A stretch of 64,000 nucleotides of DNA from Himantopus leucocephalus (taxonomy: Eukaryota > Chordata > Aves > Charadriiformes > Recurvirostridae), in contig RSEF01000001.1 in NCBI GenBank assembly GCA_003993805.1, positions 97,619,551 to 97,683,550 on the forward strand. The letters are read 5' to 3'. The notes under the pieces were generated by a model. That model was not told the origin of the DNA, made no database searches, and saw nothing but the letters and a program-made list of their open reading frames with translations. Positions 1 to 12,781 of this stretch are shown piece after piece (position 1 is the first letter of the stretch; each line of letters opens with the position of its first letter). The position numbers and the translations under genes are program-made.

Positions 1-3000
1 TTAGGTCTCCCAACCACTTGGTGCCCATAGAAGAATGCTTCTTATTTACTTCAGTGAAACATGTCCAGTGAAACAACTTTGTGATACCCCAGAGAAGGAT
101 ATACCACTGGACCCTTGCAGGGTACAATACCCTTGTACTTGTAAAGTACAAGAATATCTGTATTTTGAGCAATGTTTATGACTGATTTGTACCCACTATT
201 TAATTCCTAAAGCATAGGTAAAGAACACTTTCATCCGCTGCCCTCCATGAATTGATGTGAGGAATCTCATTTCTCCCACCAACACCTTTTTGTGGTCTTT
301 GGTTAACTTGAGGCTGAGGAGCTAAGCAGTATGAAGAACTATCTTGTAACAGCTCTATTACCTAATAACAACTCTGCTAAATTAAACAAAAGGTTTGCCT
401 ATCATGGTATCTTGTACTTAAATCACCAAGAGCAAATACCAAAGAACAATATGTGAGGAGGGCAAGTACTTATCATACTCTCGCATATTCTCTCAGCCTA
501 AGTAATTTTCTCATTCAAAGATAGCCAACTCCTCAACTAGACATGACTCCACTTAACCTCATCTTTAATAACCTTTTAGGAAAATTCAGCAAGCCTCTTC
601 AGTAACCCTCAAATTGATTTGTCTTCTGTTAACTTTTCTAGTCTCCCTTGTGACCAATATGCATTTTTAGCAGCCACAGCATCATTTGGAAAAAGTTTTA
701 TAGCTTCTACCCATTGAACATTTGAAGAAGAACTTAATTGGCTTGTTTGGAATCTGACTTTTGTCAGCTTCATTTGATATCCTTTTAGTTTTTGTATTGA
801 AAGAGGCTATGAACTGTTTCTACCCTCTTCATAACAATTATGATTTTCAAACTCAGAATCACAATCAGCTCTTTTCACAATGAATTGTCCTGTCTCACTT
901 AGTTGTGTTTCGTATCGAAAACCTTGCCCCTTCTCTGAATTTCTTTTAGCACGATTATGTTCTCTTTGAGATAGAAGGACAGCATTCAACAGGCAAGTCA
1001 ACAATGCGTTTATGCAATAGCCTTGTTTTGTTCTCTGTTCTTCTCCAGATAACGCTTAACTTTGATTTTCTTTATTGGTCAGTACTGAACATTGAGCTGA
1101 TATTTTCAGTGAACTATCATCACTCAAAGCTCTTGATACCAAACAGTAATAATCAGCTCAGACTCATTGTTTTACACGTAAAGTCAGGAATGCTTTCCCC
1201 CATACGTATCGCTTCCCATCATTTACACTGAATACTTAAAAAAGACAGTATTTAACCTGCCATTTTACTGCTGTGTTTCTCAGATTCCTAAAGTCCAGCA
1301 AACCTGATTTCATCACTGCTTAGTCTCTTTTCTAGGTTGCTTATATGGTGAACAGCAAAGTCCCAGAAGTTGGGGTTTTTTTCATTTTTTCCCCATTCTG
1401 AAGAAAGATTGTTTTATCCTTCATTCTTTCAACCAAAGTTTAATAAGACTTAGTTGAAAAAATTAGCTTAATTTGTTCTCTACTGTTGGATTTTCTGACC
1501 TAGAGCAATGTCTTTTGATTTAGTGCTTGGATCTTCTCTTACATCTGTGTGTACCTTTTAATAATATCTTCCTGTACACATCAAACACTATCAATTCCAC
1601 GTTCTGCAAATCTGCAAGTATTTTGTTAGCACCAATTTGTTCTTTGCACCACCCTCAATCTATCAGTGATATAAACAGCAGCACTGGGATGGTTTCATTA
1701 TGGCTTACATTTTCTACTCTTTCTCCTCATAAATTTCCAATGTTTGTTTTTCATAGGGATCCATCTGATTTTGCTGCTGCTGTTGTTGTTAGTATGCTAG
1801 CACTTCATCAGTGCCCAGATATCTCCAATGTGCCCTCTGAGCAACAAGCAATTGTATTTCCAAGCCAGTTCTCCTCTAATTCCCTCTCCTGGGCCCTTCT
1901 CATCTTCTCTCTTTCTGCTGAAGTAAAAATATTTTAGGTTTCTATTTGGACATGGTGCATGACATTCCTGTAAGAGATGTTCACTCACAAGACCATTTTT
2001 CTTTTAGTATCACATCCTTTTTCCCTACACCGTGTGCTTTAGGTAGGTCAGCAGCAGCTTCTGTTGTGGCCAGTGAAGAAGAGTTATGCCTCATCAATAA
2101 ACCTTTATTTTTATCAGGTATTTTGCCATATATAATTAAATAGCATTTCTTCATGGCTTCTGATTTGAGGCTAAAACACTACACTTCACAGGGCTTAATT
2201 ACTTTATTTGCTGTATTCTAAATTGCTTAATCTATTGTAATTCTTCCAAAAAGGGTTAGAGATTCAATCTAACTTGGAGGGCTAGCTGGCCAGTGCATCA
2301 TTTGCACATAGTTCACCTTGCAATATGGGTAAGTCCAGGGACAGATAATGCAAATGAAATTTAGATGTAGTCATCAGTGTTTTTCTAGGTACCCATATTA
2401 ATTTCAGCATAATGTCTCCCATATCTGTATCAGAAATTCAAACTGCTGCTAGTTTCCAATTTATAACAGGTTCAGCTGTTATGTGAGGCACACTGTTCAA
2501 TAGATACATCATTTGTAAAATGCACTCCTTTATAAATACGGACTAAAATGCAATTGGCAAAAGTAATCAAAAATTATGAGATAGTTAAATGCCCCTTCCA
2601 TACAGGGAGAATGCGCAAAAATTCAGTAGCAACACAAAAATAGAAAAGCTTTTATAAAACTGGTATTCTGGCAACCAAATTTCATTTTGGAAAAGCTACC
2701 ATACTAACAAAGCCAACTCTGATTTTGCCTCCCGATGGTATCAATCACGACCCTAACACTCTGACTATATGCTTTGCTTCCACTTGTTAACAGCTCTTCA
2801 CTATTCTCAACTCGGTTCACAAACAGCAGCAAGTTCCCAAAAGTGGATTACTATTGTTGTTATTCTTGTATAAGAAAAGACGTATTATCTTACGAAAACT
2901 TTCTATAATGCTTTCATAATAGCATGTTTATCCAAGCACTGCAGTCATTATACAGTTTTTAGTCAATTCTCACTTAAGCAAAGCCACGTTTATTTGATCA

Positions 3001-3230
3001 GGAACAATTTTAATTGGCTATAGGTTTCATAGTACAGTCTATATCACAGATTTTTAGTCATTAAAATTGTACAAAGACTTTTTTTTTCTTAAAAACTGTA
3101 AAATAGTAAAAGTGACCTTGCAAACACAGCAAGAAAGCAGATGATAAAATTAATAAACAATACGGAAGAATATAAAGGCAAATAAAGGCTATGAAATGTT
3201 GCAATGTTTTATACCATTAGTTGTACTCAC
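1..3230 (-). other. STXBP5L: intron following the 3231-3294 exon (partial)
   Basis: The intron begins with the donor GTGAGT at 3230-3225 (minus strand) and runs off the left edge. The next expected coding exon, which would start with residues like LLIGYENG, was not seen. The stretch is AT-rich, with scattered short open frames that show no protein-like composition. No recognisable repeat was seen. Confidence 0.7.
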
Positions 3231-3294
3231 TTTTCCCTCATCTCTTGGGCTGTCACTTAAATGTACAACTGGCCCAGGGTGAGTCTTTGTGGAT
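3231..3294 (-). CDS. STXBP5L: tomosyn-2 internal coding exon, 64 bp
   Basis: The exon enters with one base that completes a Leu codon from the previous exon (CT|A), then encodes 21 residues, STKTHPGP...SPRDEGK, and ends on a codon boundary. The acceptor is TTGCAG preceded by a T-rich stretch, and the donor is GTGAGT. The residues match the linker and strand after the NKAIEL segment of the N-terminal WD40 propeller, at roughly residues 200-222 of the protein. VVHLSDSPRDEGK favours STXBP5L, since the paralogue STXBP5 is remembered as having VVHISDNPMDEGK. The phase joins exactly with the exon at 15398-15532, which strongly supports both boundaries. Confidence 0.93.
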
Positions 3295-6200
3295 CTGCAA
3301 GACAAAAATCAATTCAAATCTGTGAATGTTTTTTGTATTAAGAGCTACATGCTTACCTTAATTTCTAGGTGCGTTAATGTATACTTTCAATGGTTTAAAA
3401 GTCATTCTAAAAAGCCCAGCAGGGGAAGATAACTATCTGTAAGTTATCCATATCTTTTCATGTTCTTCTCTATTTCCTTTTTGTCATTATAAGCAAAGAT
3501 TCTCCTTTGTTGATGAATCCTTTCTTCCATTTTTTAAAAAATACTCACTATTCCTCCTACTACAGTGATTTTTTCCCCTCTCATTTCTAAGGCTTTTTTG
3601 TCTTTTCTATTCTCCACTCCCTCTCTTTCTGCCCTCCCTCCTCACTTGCTTGATTTCAAGGCTACTCTGCCAAAGATTTGCAAAGTCTTCACTGGATTCA
3701 TTTCAAATACTGTTAACAAGACTCACCAAGTTCCAATCTCATTAATGACAGGGCTTCAGGAATCTCACCTACACTGCTCTATCAGGTAGCTTCTTAGCAT
3801 TACTGCAGTGGGGTTTCAGAAATGGAGCATCTTGCCTTTGTCTATTCTCTAAAGCCTTATGACATCTTCAGACAAACTAATACAGTTACACCCACAGCGC
3901 ATGTTCTCTGAGGTTCCTCAGCCATAAGGCCCATCCCATGAGTCTTTGTAAGCCTCTATAAAGATTACTTATTGTTCTTGCTGTCCTCTCTCTTTTTGTA
4001 ACACGTACCAACAATGTAGTATGCAACTTAGTATAGGGACTGCTGCTTAAGTCATTGATGTCCAGCACCTGACAGCAAATGCAAATCATAGGAAACTGAA
4101 TGGACAGATGAAGATTTTTCACCTGGCATCTTTTCTGACCAGACCTTTAGGCATGGCAGTCATACACAGCAAAAAGACAAGCACCATTCCATAAAACTTC
4201 AGGCTATTTGAATGCCTGCACAGAACAGATTCTGGGGTCAGAGCACATGTTCCTTGGAGTTCAGCTTCAGATAGAGACTTGCATGTTTGGTCTTGGTTCA
4301 CCAAAGGTCACCAGGAGAAAAAGTACGGCAGAAACTGGCAGGGCCCATAAAGCTAAGAATTTATCTGGAAGCCATACCTAAATCCACCAAGGCTCCAAGT
4401 TTTAAAACAATCTGCAAGAGAATTAAAGAAACAAACCAAAACAAGGTTCTCCAGCCAAACTGCTCAAAGGATTTTCCTAAATTAACAGTGTTCCTCTTTC
4501 TTTGGCTCAGATACTGCACTATTGCAAAACTGGCCTCTGTTCCACCAGGTCAGACTCTAAATCAAGATTGCAAGCGGTATGCAAAAATTCCCAGGCAAAT
4601 CAAACATGAAAATACTGTGCAGTAATCCATATCCTCACGGACTCCTCCTTCCCAAAACAGTATACTCCTACACTCTTGAAAGCATGCACACCTTCCTCTG
4701 GCCTCTATTTTTTGCCCATAGAATGCTTTAAACATTTTTGGTCATGCACCAAAGCTGGGCCAAAGCAGAGTGGCAAAGACCTTGTCTGATATTTACCTCT
4801 GAGGTGAAGACAATGAAAAATTACTCCAGACATCCTTAGACCTTCCAAACTAGGTTTATTCCAGGCCAAAGAGATAGAAAACTTCCAAGTCACCCAAAGG
4901 CCAGACAGCCTTCCAAGACTATACCCCACCACTTCACATATATTTTAACATTACTGCTAGGTGCACGCACAAAGCTAGTGGCAACGTGGCAAGCCCCGTC
5001 CTTGGTGAACCTTCTCCATGAGATGATCCCATGCCGCCACCTTCAGCTTTGAGAGATCATGTTTCCAGAGATACCTGCAGCATGTTACTTTTCTACAAGA
5101 GGTCTCAGCGAGCAAGCCTTCTGCGAGAGCATTTTGCAACATATCCCAGCACAGAAGTGAGATCAGCAGGAAAGCAGTGGACAGCTAGTTTATGCAGAAA
5201 TATTCTATACAGACTGTCTTTAATGGTGCCTGCAGCAAGTACCCATTTGGCTTGAGACATGCCATGCAACAATTTTTGCAGAGAAGTAGTTAGCGGGAGA
5301 TCTGGCTGTCATTCCCATCCAAGCCAACTCCCCAGAGGAGACCTCTCTGGCTGAGCTTCTATTTCTGAGTAATCTATAGTGGAATAAAAAAATCCTTTCC
5401 ACAACACCAGACCTTGAAGCAGGCAGAGTAGGTAGGCAGTGATGGGGAACTGTGGGGTGAGATGAGGCTATCTGCAAGCAGTGCTTAGACTCACAGGTCT
5501 TTTGCATCTGTCCTCAGGGAGTGAATGTGACATCTTGGGACATTCTAGGCTACTTTGAACTTTGTTTCTGACATAGGTTCACCCATCTGAACTGGTCAGA
5601 ATACGCTGATGGGAAGAACGAGGTCTGTTTGGGGTACATGATGCTTATGCCATGATGGGCAAAGGAGGCAGGATAAGAGGGAAAACCATGAAGAGAAGAG
5701 GCAGCATAAGAAATTTTGCTTTTTAGCCAGTTAAGAACCACTGACAGATGACAGAAGAGTGAGCAGAGCCAAGCAAACATCAGGCATGACTCAGCTGGCA
5801 ACAGACAAAATGGTGGAAGGAGCACACACACATGCTGACAAGGCATACCGGTTTTGGTGGCTACCCCAGCCCATTGAACCAACCAGTATGCAGGCTGGGT
5901 TGCTTGGCCATACTGATATTGGTACTTGACCAGGAATAGTGGCAAAATTAGGGAAAAAGGAGGGAGAAAGGGAAAGAGTATACTGTCTTTCTAAGCTAAA
6001 GGTTGATCCCATCTAGGCTGCTCTTTGTACCTAGCAATTTTAAAGTCAAGAACAATTTAGATAAACCTATGCAACAACCGTTTTCTTTTTAAGATACATA
6101 TGCCATTGTTTACCAAAGAATGTATCCATTTATCTTTGGGCAGAACTCCTCTTACATGAGCTCTAGTCACTCTACATTATGTCTAATTTTAGGCTAATTA

Positions 6201-6879
6201 TACTTTCATTGTCACACAAACTAGTTGTTCCTCTGTAAATGATATAAAAATGTCTTTTACTACCAGTCTTATTTTTGTCGTATATTCTTGCAGGGGCACG
6301 GCCTCAGATTTCTGCGCTAAGACCTCAGCTAAAAGGGGTAACCTTCACTAATACAATACATTTTCCTACCTCCTCCATTTCTCTCCTGAATCTATTGTAA
6401 ATGATAGTTGAAGGATCCAGGGATTTATTACACTATAAAACAATTTCTTTTTGCTTTTCAGGACATTAGGCGCTTTTTATTTCTTTTAGGAGTATTATCT
6501 TTTTATTACTAGGTTCCTAGCTATTTCTTTAGTTTTGTTGAGTAAGAGCTTCATATACATTATCAGCAAAGTTGATACCAAACACAGCAGTCTGTGCACT
6601 AAATGTATGAGATCTTATTTTTCCTCCTTCTCTTTCCTCTATATTTGATATAAGTATTCTCTTAGTATTTATATTATCTTACTCCTCAGTGGTTTAATAG
6701 TTTAGTTGCTTTGTATTATAACTCACTTGGTCAGGCTTCTTCCATTTTCTTCCAATTTTATTATTTTAGTCTGTCAGTTATATCACTCTATCAAAAGACT
6801 CAACGAACCATTGTTTTGCTTTCACACGTACACCACTAGCCTTTGGTTCCATTCTTGTTAGTTATTTTCTGTCAAATAT

Positions 6880-7728
6880 TGGATGTAGGTGTCAAGGTGT
6901 TGGCAGTGGGGAGCTGTATGGGGTGTCTCTGCGAGGAGAGGTCAGGGCTGTCCTGTTCTGGACACAGCCAACTCCAGTCGGCTCCAACAGACTCATCACA
7001 GGGCACAGGTGAGCCCCTCAGCCAAGATGATGGTGCCTCAGGGAAAAGAAATTTAAGAAAGGGCAAAAAAAGCACTGCACAGGCAGTGAGGAAAGTGTGA
7101 GAAACAGCCCTGTGAGCACCAAGGTCAGTGTAGGAGGAGGGGAGGAGATGCTCCAAGTGTGTGAGCAGAGATTCCTACATTGCTGGTGGACAGGACCATG
7201 CCAGAGCAGATATTTCCGCTGCAGCCTGTGGAGGACCGCATGCTGGAGCAGCTGGATATTTCCTGAAGGAACTGCAGCTTGTGGAGAGCCCACACTGGAG
7301 CAGGTTTATGCAGCCCTGGAAGGACCGTGCTGGAGCAGGGTGAAAGTACAAGGAGGAAGGAGCAGCAGAGAGGAACTGTAATAGATTGACCACAACCCCC
7401 ATCCCCCAATCCCCTGCGCTGCTCAGGGAGGAAGAAGGGGAGGAGGTAGAGGACTCAGGAATGAAGGAGTGAAGTTGAGCCTAGGAAAAACAGGGGTTGG
7501 GGAGGTGTTTTAATTTTTGTCTTTGTTTCTCACCATTCTACTCTATTTTAACTGGCAATAAATTAAATTAAATTTCTCCAAGTCATCTGTTTTGCCCATT
7601 GACAGTAATTGGTAAGTGATCTCCCATGAACTTTTCCATCTTATTTTCTTTCCCTGTCCTGTTGAGGAGGGGGACTGAGAGAGCAGCTGGGTGGGAGTCT
7701 CGCAACCAGCCAGGGTCCATCCACCACA
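6880..7728 (+). mobile_element. solo LTR, avian ERVL-like, about 849 bp
   Basis: The segment starts with TGGATGTAGG and ends with CCATCCACCACA. It is flanked by AATAT (6875-6879) and AATAC (7729-7733), a 5-bp target duplication with one mismatch. It is markedly richer in GC than its surroundings. Internally it has degenerate repeats of a unit ending in CTGGAGCAG (about 7201-7345) and then a purine-rich tract. A polyadenylation signal AATAAA lies at 7557-7562, followed by a U5-like tail. I recognise this layout as a common bird ERV LTR; the assignment to ERVL is from memory. No second LTR or internal region is present, so it is probably a solo LTR left by recombination. It is antisense to STXBP5L. 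Confidence 0.8.
7557..7562 (+). promoter_or_regulatory. LTR polyadenylation signal AATAAA
   Basis: Canonical signal inside the 6880-7728 LTR, just before an A/T-rich stretch. It orients the LTR on the plus strand, so it would not act on the minus-strand host transcript. Confidence 0.5.
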
Positions 7729-9972
7729 AATACCTTGATCGCTTAACAGCTACCAGCTTTAATTATACATAGGTCAGAGGAAACAGAGAGTCTATTAAGT
7801 TTGGCAATCATAACACTAACTCGGTCAGGAAATGAGAAAGGATCTTTTTCAAATAGTTGTATATCCTAAAACTCATTTCAGATGTGCCATCGCAGATAAG
7901 ATCACACACTGAGTTTCTGGGCTGATGACAACAGATGTTCCTGAAGCATTTTTGAATCGTAGAGCCTACTCCCTGGCAGCCCTCCTGCACTGCCTTTCTG
8001 GGGCTCCAAGAAACATTGGGTTTTTACACATATCAATTAAAGTATCTGAATGAAAACAGATTCCTCGTTGGACTAAACAACAAGGAATATTCACAAGAAG
8101 CAGCACAAAGCTTTTGGTTTGGTTTTGGATGGGACATGCACAGTCCCATCTTGGTGAAGATGTGTGGGGAAGGATATACTGATAGAAAATAACACCAGTT
8201 CAGATGGAGCAGGGAAGAAAACTGTGCATGAAAGGGTCATAACTATCTTCATTTGGCACGGTCTTTCACTTGTTGCTCTGAACCTGCCCTATGGCTGGAT
8301 ACAGAGGGAGAGACATGATAAATCTTCTCTGGCAATACATCTTGCTTGCTTCTCCTGAAGTGATGTTATCTCTTTCCTAGTGCAGCACTGTGGCTTGGAA
8401 CCCAATTTGCACCACACTAAGACTAGGAATAGTCTGCCAGAGGCAGATCAGTGCCTTACTTCTTGCATCTTCTTGTTTCCTCAAGGAAAGTATGTATAAA
8501 TAGAAATAATAGCAATATTTTTTTGAGCCCTAGAGAAATATTACTTGTCAAAGGAGTGCCAGGCATTAGGCTCTGCAGTCAATTTCGTCTAAGGGTAGAC
8601 ATCATGACTGCACTACAAGTAGGATTAAATGAAGCAACTATTTAGTTAACCATGTTATATCAATAATATTAGTTTACAGAACTCATGAAACACTATCAGA
8701 GCTACAGATACAGTAATTACTACTTTCATGCAGTAAATTATATTGCATGTGGAAATGCCTACACACAAAAACATTTTGCCTCATATAGCTTTAGTATATA
8801 TAAGTGTTTTGTTTCCCGTCATTGCTATTACAGTAGAGTTGTCAAGGAGACTACAAAGCTGTATGCTGTCATTGTGGAACAACCTACAAAGAAGGAAAAC
8901 CACTGTTGAATTACATTAAAAGCAAAAGCAGAGATCCAACAGCTCTTGGAAAGGACAAAGAGGTGCTGGGAAACCAACCACATTTGAAACTATCATGGAT
9001 AAAACACACTACTGTTGAGGCCAGATAGTTGTGTACAGGCATTCCTTTAAGCTGGCTTTAGAAGACTGTGTAAAAACTGACTAGATCCTATCCCTTGAGA
9101 AAGGGGAAAATAAGGAAGAATCAGTAGGTGAAAATCAGGCATAAGTGAAATAGTTGAGCAGAGAATTCTTCATTCCCAAATACAAGCTAGGGTATAGCTT
9201 ACAATGACTGAGAAAATAAAAGCTCTGAGAAGACACGAAAAGGATATAATAGAAAGCCAAATCCATACACAGCAGAAAGAAAAAAAAAAAAGGTCAAGTC
9301 CAAAAAATACCAGCAATTATTTGCAGTAAAACATTCCTGAAGTAAAAGCTACCTTCAACTGAGCAAGAAGAAAGTATGAGCTAATGATACAAAAGATTGC
9401 AACATTTCATAGCATTCATTGACCTTAAAGCCCACACAAAAAGACTGCATAAGAACTGAAAAATGGAACAAAGGGTTCCCATGACAGCTGTACGAAACTA
9501 GAAGTTTGTTAAGAAACCAGTGATACTTTGAGCTGGTTTGCACTTCATCAGAAGTTATTCCTAACAGCAGCGGGTATTAATTTATTTGATGCGTGTTCAT
9601 TTTGGGAGACGAGAAAGCTGATACACTGTAAGACTTGACTCTTACTCAGAAGAGCAGGACTCAAATGAAGAAACCATTCATTGTAAAACAGGAGTCTTCA
9701 AAAAACTTCTAAGGATGGAAGCTTTTATTTAATTATTTTATTCTAGATTCTATTAGAAAGCTCAAAAAGAAGACTTCAGCAACAGCAATGTTATAATTTG
9801 GACCCAGGAAAATGTGGAAAACATTCTGGGAAGTTTTACACACTCTAAGAAACAGAGTGACTTGTAAGAACTTCAAATACGAAGACGATCTTTAAAGCAG
9901 GTAAAAGTAGTGCATGAAAAATAGAATCAAATCAAGAGAAAACAATTTTCCTTTTGAAAAAAATTAGCCTGC

Positions 9973-10476
9973 TGTCTTGGTTTCAGCTGGGACAGCATTA
10001 ATTTTCTTTCTAGTGGTTGCTGTGTTTCAGATTTGGTATGAAAGGAACATCAATAATGCATATTGTTTTAGTTGTTGCCAGGTGATGTTTATATTTTTTC
10101 AAGGACTTTTTTCAGCCTCCCATAGAAGCTGAGAAAGAGCCTAGACAGAACGATGGAATGGCCAATGGAATATTCCATACCACAGATGTCATGCTCAGTA
10201 TATAAATGGGGTTAACCGGGGAGCAGGTACTCACAATTGCTGCTTGGGAAGGTACCGGTTCACCAGGTGGTGAGTGACTTGTGTCATTATTATTATTATT
10301 ATTGTTATTTTTCTTTTCTGTTATTGTTCTATTAAACTGTCTTTATCTCAGCCCATGACATTTTTTTTCCTTTCCCTTTCCCCTCCTCCCTCTTCTTTCT
10401 GCCCTGCTGGTGGAAGGGGGAGGACTGTGTGAGCAGCTGCATGGTCCTAGCTACCCGCTGGGGTTAAACCATGACA
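9973..10476 (+). mobile_element. solo LTR, avian ERVL-like, 504 bp, perfect 5-bp TSD
   Basis: The element begins TGTCTTGGTTTCAGC and ends GGTTAAACCATGACA, giving TG...CA ends with short inverted termini (TGTC(A/T)TGGTTT). Identical CCTGC duplications flank it at 9968-9972 and 10477-10481. Inside are CCAAT (10162-10166), a TATA box TATATAAA (10199-10206), an ATT microsatellite (about 10287-10311), an ATTAAA polyadenylation signal (10331-10336) and a pyrimidine-rich U5. The order matches a very abundant bird LTR family. No gag, pol or env sequence adjoins it. It lies antisense to STXBP5L. Confidence 0.92.
10199..10206 (+). promoter_or_regulatory. TATA box of the solo LTR
   Basis: TATATAAA in the U3 region, 226 bp into the LTR and about 125 bp before the ATTAAA signal. 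This is the usual spacing of an LTR promoter and polyadenylation site. Activity is not shown. Confidence 0.6.
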
Positions 10477-11688
10477 CCTGCACAATTACAGAAGCACTGT
10501 AATGATTTCTGAGAAGAATGAAAACCTGGTGGTAGAAAGCAGTAAAAGGAGTTAGGAGAGGAAAAAGAGAAAAAAAAAAAAGAAAAACATCTATATTAGC
10601 CATTGTTACAGAGTTGGAAATGACTGAATGTGACAGTGCTGAGAAAAGCATGTACGTAAGCACATACTTCTTTATTGCCAGTGGTCAGACATCTTCCACA
10701 GTTCTGCTTTCCACAAAGGTGCAGTGCACCAGAGATTTTAAGACTTTCCTTTCATTGGTAGAGTCACATAGAAATTAAAAAGAATGAGTAAGTTAGATAC
10801 ATCGTTCACATACTGTGGGTCAAAGCTTGGAATTGGAATAAGAATCAGTTCAACCTCAAGATGCAACTCTGAGTCTTAGACACAATTTCTAAAATGTCTA
10901 GAAGAAGGATGCCTGGCAACTTGCACTTTCTTTATACTAGAAACTATTTCCACTTGGGTCTGAGCACAGAGGGGGCAGCAGTTGCTCCTAGACTGCTACT
11001 TCTGTGTGTTGCTTTCCTACAGTGCTGTGGAACTGCTGGCTCTGAGACACACCTAGGAAACTGGGCTGGGCAATGAAAGGGCTAAGAAAGGAAAGAGCAA
11101 GTTATGGCTCTGGCATAGTTGAGTTTCAGTTTGCCCAATTCTTTGACACTCCAAATCCCATAAATTTTGACAAGTTTCAGTTATGCATTCATTTGTTAGT
11201 GGGGTGTTCAAACACCGGAATCTGCGTGCTTGGGAAGGGGGCTTACAATGCAGAGTTCTCATTTTCAGAGTGTAGTGGACTCATAACAAGATCTTCCTTC
11301 CCTTCCTAACACCAGATGACCTTCCAAAATGTATGATCCTGAAGGCTGAGAAAATTAATCTCACTGTGGTCGGAATAAACAGAGACACGCTGGGATCATT
11401 GACTATTTTTCTCTTGCAGACCTACTTCCAAACATTTTGAAGAAAAATAGACTAACTGCTTCTTAGAGAATAAAAAACCAAGCAGTATCACGAGCCCCAA
11501 ACACCTCTGGCAAAGGATTAGTTCTGCTACATGACAGAGAAAGGACACGTGAAAAATTTTGAGTTATTCTTCATTCTTAGCTGAAAAGATGCTTCAGTGT
11601 GGTCTGAGGTAGTGATATGGCATGAGATGATAGAAATGGCTGAGACAAGAATTGCAAGAGAAAATGTTTTTAAAACTCCCCATATTCA

Positions 11689-11770
11689 GAGTCACAGAAT
11701 GGTCAGGGTTGGAAGGGACCTCTAGAAATCATCTAGTCCAACCCCCCCTGCCAGAGCAGGGTCACCTACA
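11689..11770 (-). mobile_element. CR1 LINE 3' end, cut by assembly gap
   Basis: Read on the minus strand this is the typical CR1 tail: CCTGCTCTGGCAGG, then GGTTGGACTAGATGAT, GGTCCCTTCCAACC and CCATTCTGTGA. The 3' end is at the left and the element runs into the run of N. It is the mirror image of the CR1 tail on the other side of the gap. Confidence 0.85.
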
Positions 11771-11870
11771 NNNNNNNNNNNNNNNNNNNNNNNNNNNNNN
11801 NNNNNNNNNNNNNNNNNNNNNNNNNNNNNNNNNNNNNNNNNNNNNNNNNNNNNNNNNNNNNNNNNNNNNN
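11771..11870. other. assembly gap of exactly 100 N
   Basis: Exactly 100 unknown bases, a length commonly used for gaps of unknown size. The flanks are CR1 tails in opposite orientation with their 5' sides towards the gap, so the true length cannot be read. Confidence 0.99.
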
Positions 11871-11922
11871 AGATGATCTTTAAGGTCCCTTCCAACCTAA
11901 ACCATTCTAAGAGTCTATGAAC
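11871..11922 (+). mobile_element. CR1 LINE 3' end, cut by assembly gap
   Basis: AGATGATCTTTAAGGTCCC, then TTCCAACC and ACCATTCTAAGAGTCTATGA is the CR1 3' terminus on the plus strand. Everything 5' of it is lost in the gap. Confidence 0.85.
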
Positions 11923-11942
11923 AGGCCCTATGAATCTATAAA

Positions 11943-12045
11943 GACCTGGACAAACTGGTCTCATAGCTGATCTTACTGCGAGCAGGATGTTGGTTTAGAA
12001 AATTCCAGAGGGGCCTTCTAACATGAATTATTGTGTGATTCTATA
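11943..12045 (+). mobile_element. older CR1 3' end fragment
   Basis: CAGGATGTTGGTTTAGAAAA, followed by a degraded GGTCCCTTCTAAC-like stretch and ATTATTGTGTGATTCTATAA, resembles a diverged CR1 tail of a different subfamily from the copy just upstream. It lies in the same orientation. The 5' limit is uncertain. Confidence 0.65.
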
Positions 12046-12781
12046 ATACTAAAATGGGAAAATTATGTGAAGATTGTGTGAAAATAATGTGAAGATTTAA
12101 AAATATAATCAAATAAGAAGATATCTATGGCCTAAAATAAAATTGTTCTCAAAAATACATCTCAGTACAATTCTAAAGGAAAGTCTACTACCATAAGCCT
12201 ATCCTCATGAAGTACACTCAGAGTTAATAACATTTCCTTTAAAAGCTGATCTAAGTTACGTTTCTCCTGCCAAAAAGCATGCTACTGGAAGAGACATCAT
12301 AGTTTGTTATTATCTTATGTCATATTCCAGAGGGAGTTCTGATTACTTTACTGAGAAAAGTCACCTATTTTCAACTTCAGCAGTGCTACAGCATCTGTTG
12401 AAGGCAGCTACTGTGGCAAATATCACCTTTATACCCACTAGTCTCTTACTCTAATAAAGAGAAATTAATCTGGAGACACATAGGATCCTCTGTCTACCTC
12501 TGTAATACAGGCAAGGACAACTTCCTCCATTCCGTATCAGGAAGTACATGATGAGAATGAATGGAGAGGATACAGCCTAGCAAACTGCTTACAGGGATCA
12601 AGTTATACTTGTAAGATTGATAGAACTAGAAGCAGCAATGAATGAATACCTGTGCTCAACTGTCGCCAAAACAGTACATGGCAAACTAGCTTTTTAGAAG
12701 AAGAAACTATCACAGTAACCATGCAGCACCTCCAAGTACTTGAGATGACATGACCTATCTGTATTACATTGTCACTACCTT

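Noticed and set aside
1527..1937. 136-codon open frame on the plus strand
   Set aside because: Composition is not protein-like, no splice context or homology was recognised, and it lies in the intron of a minus-strand gene. Chance frames of this size occur in 64 kb.
5550..5945. 131-codon open frame on the minus strand
   Set aside because: No recognised domain; overlaps another frame (5791-6012) with equally random content.
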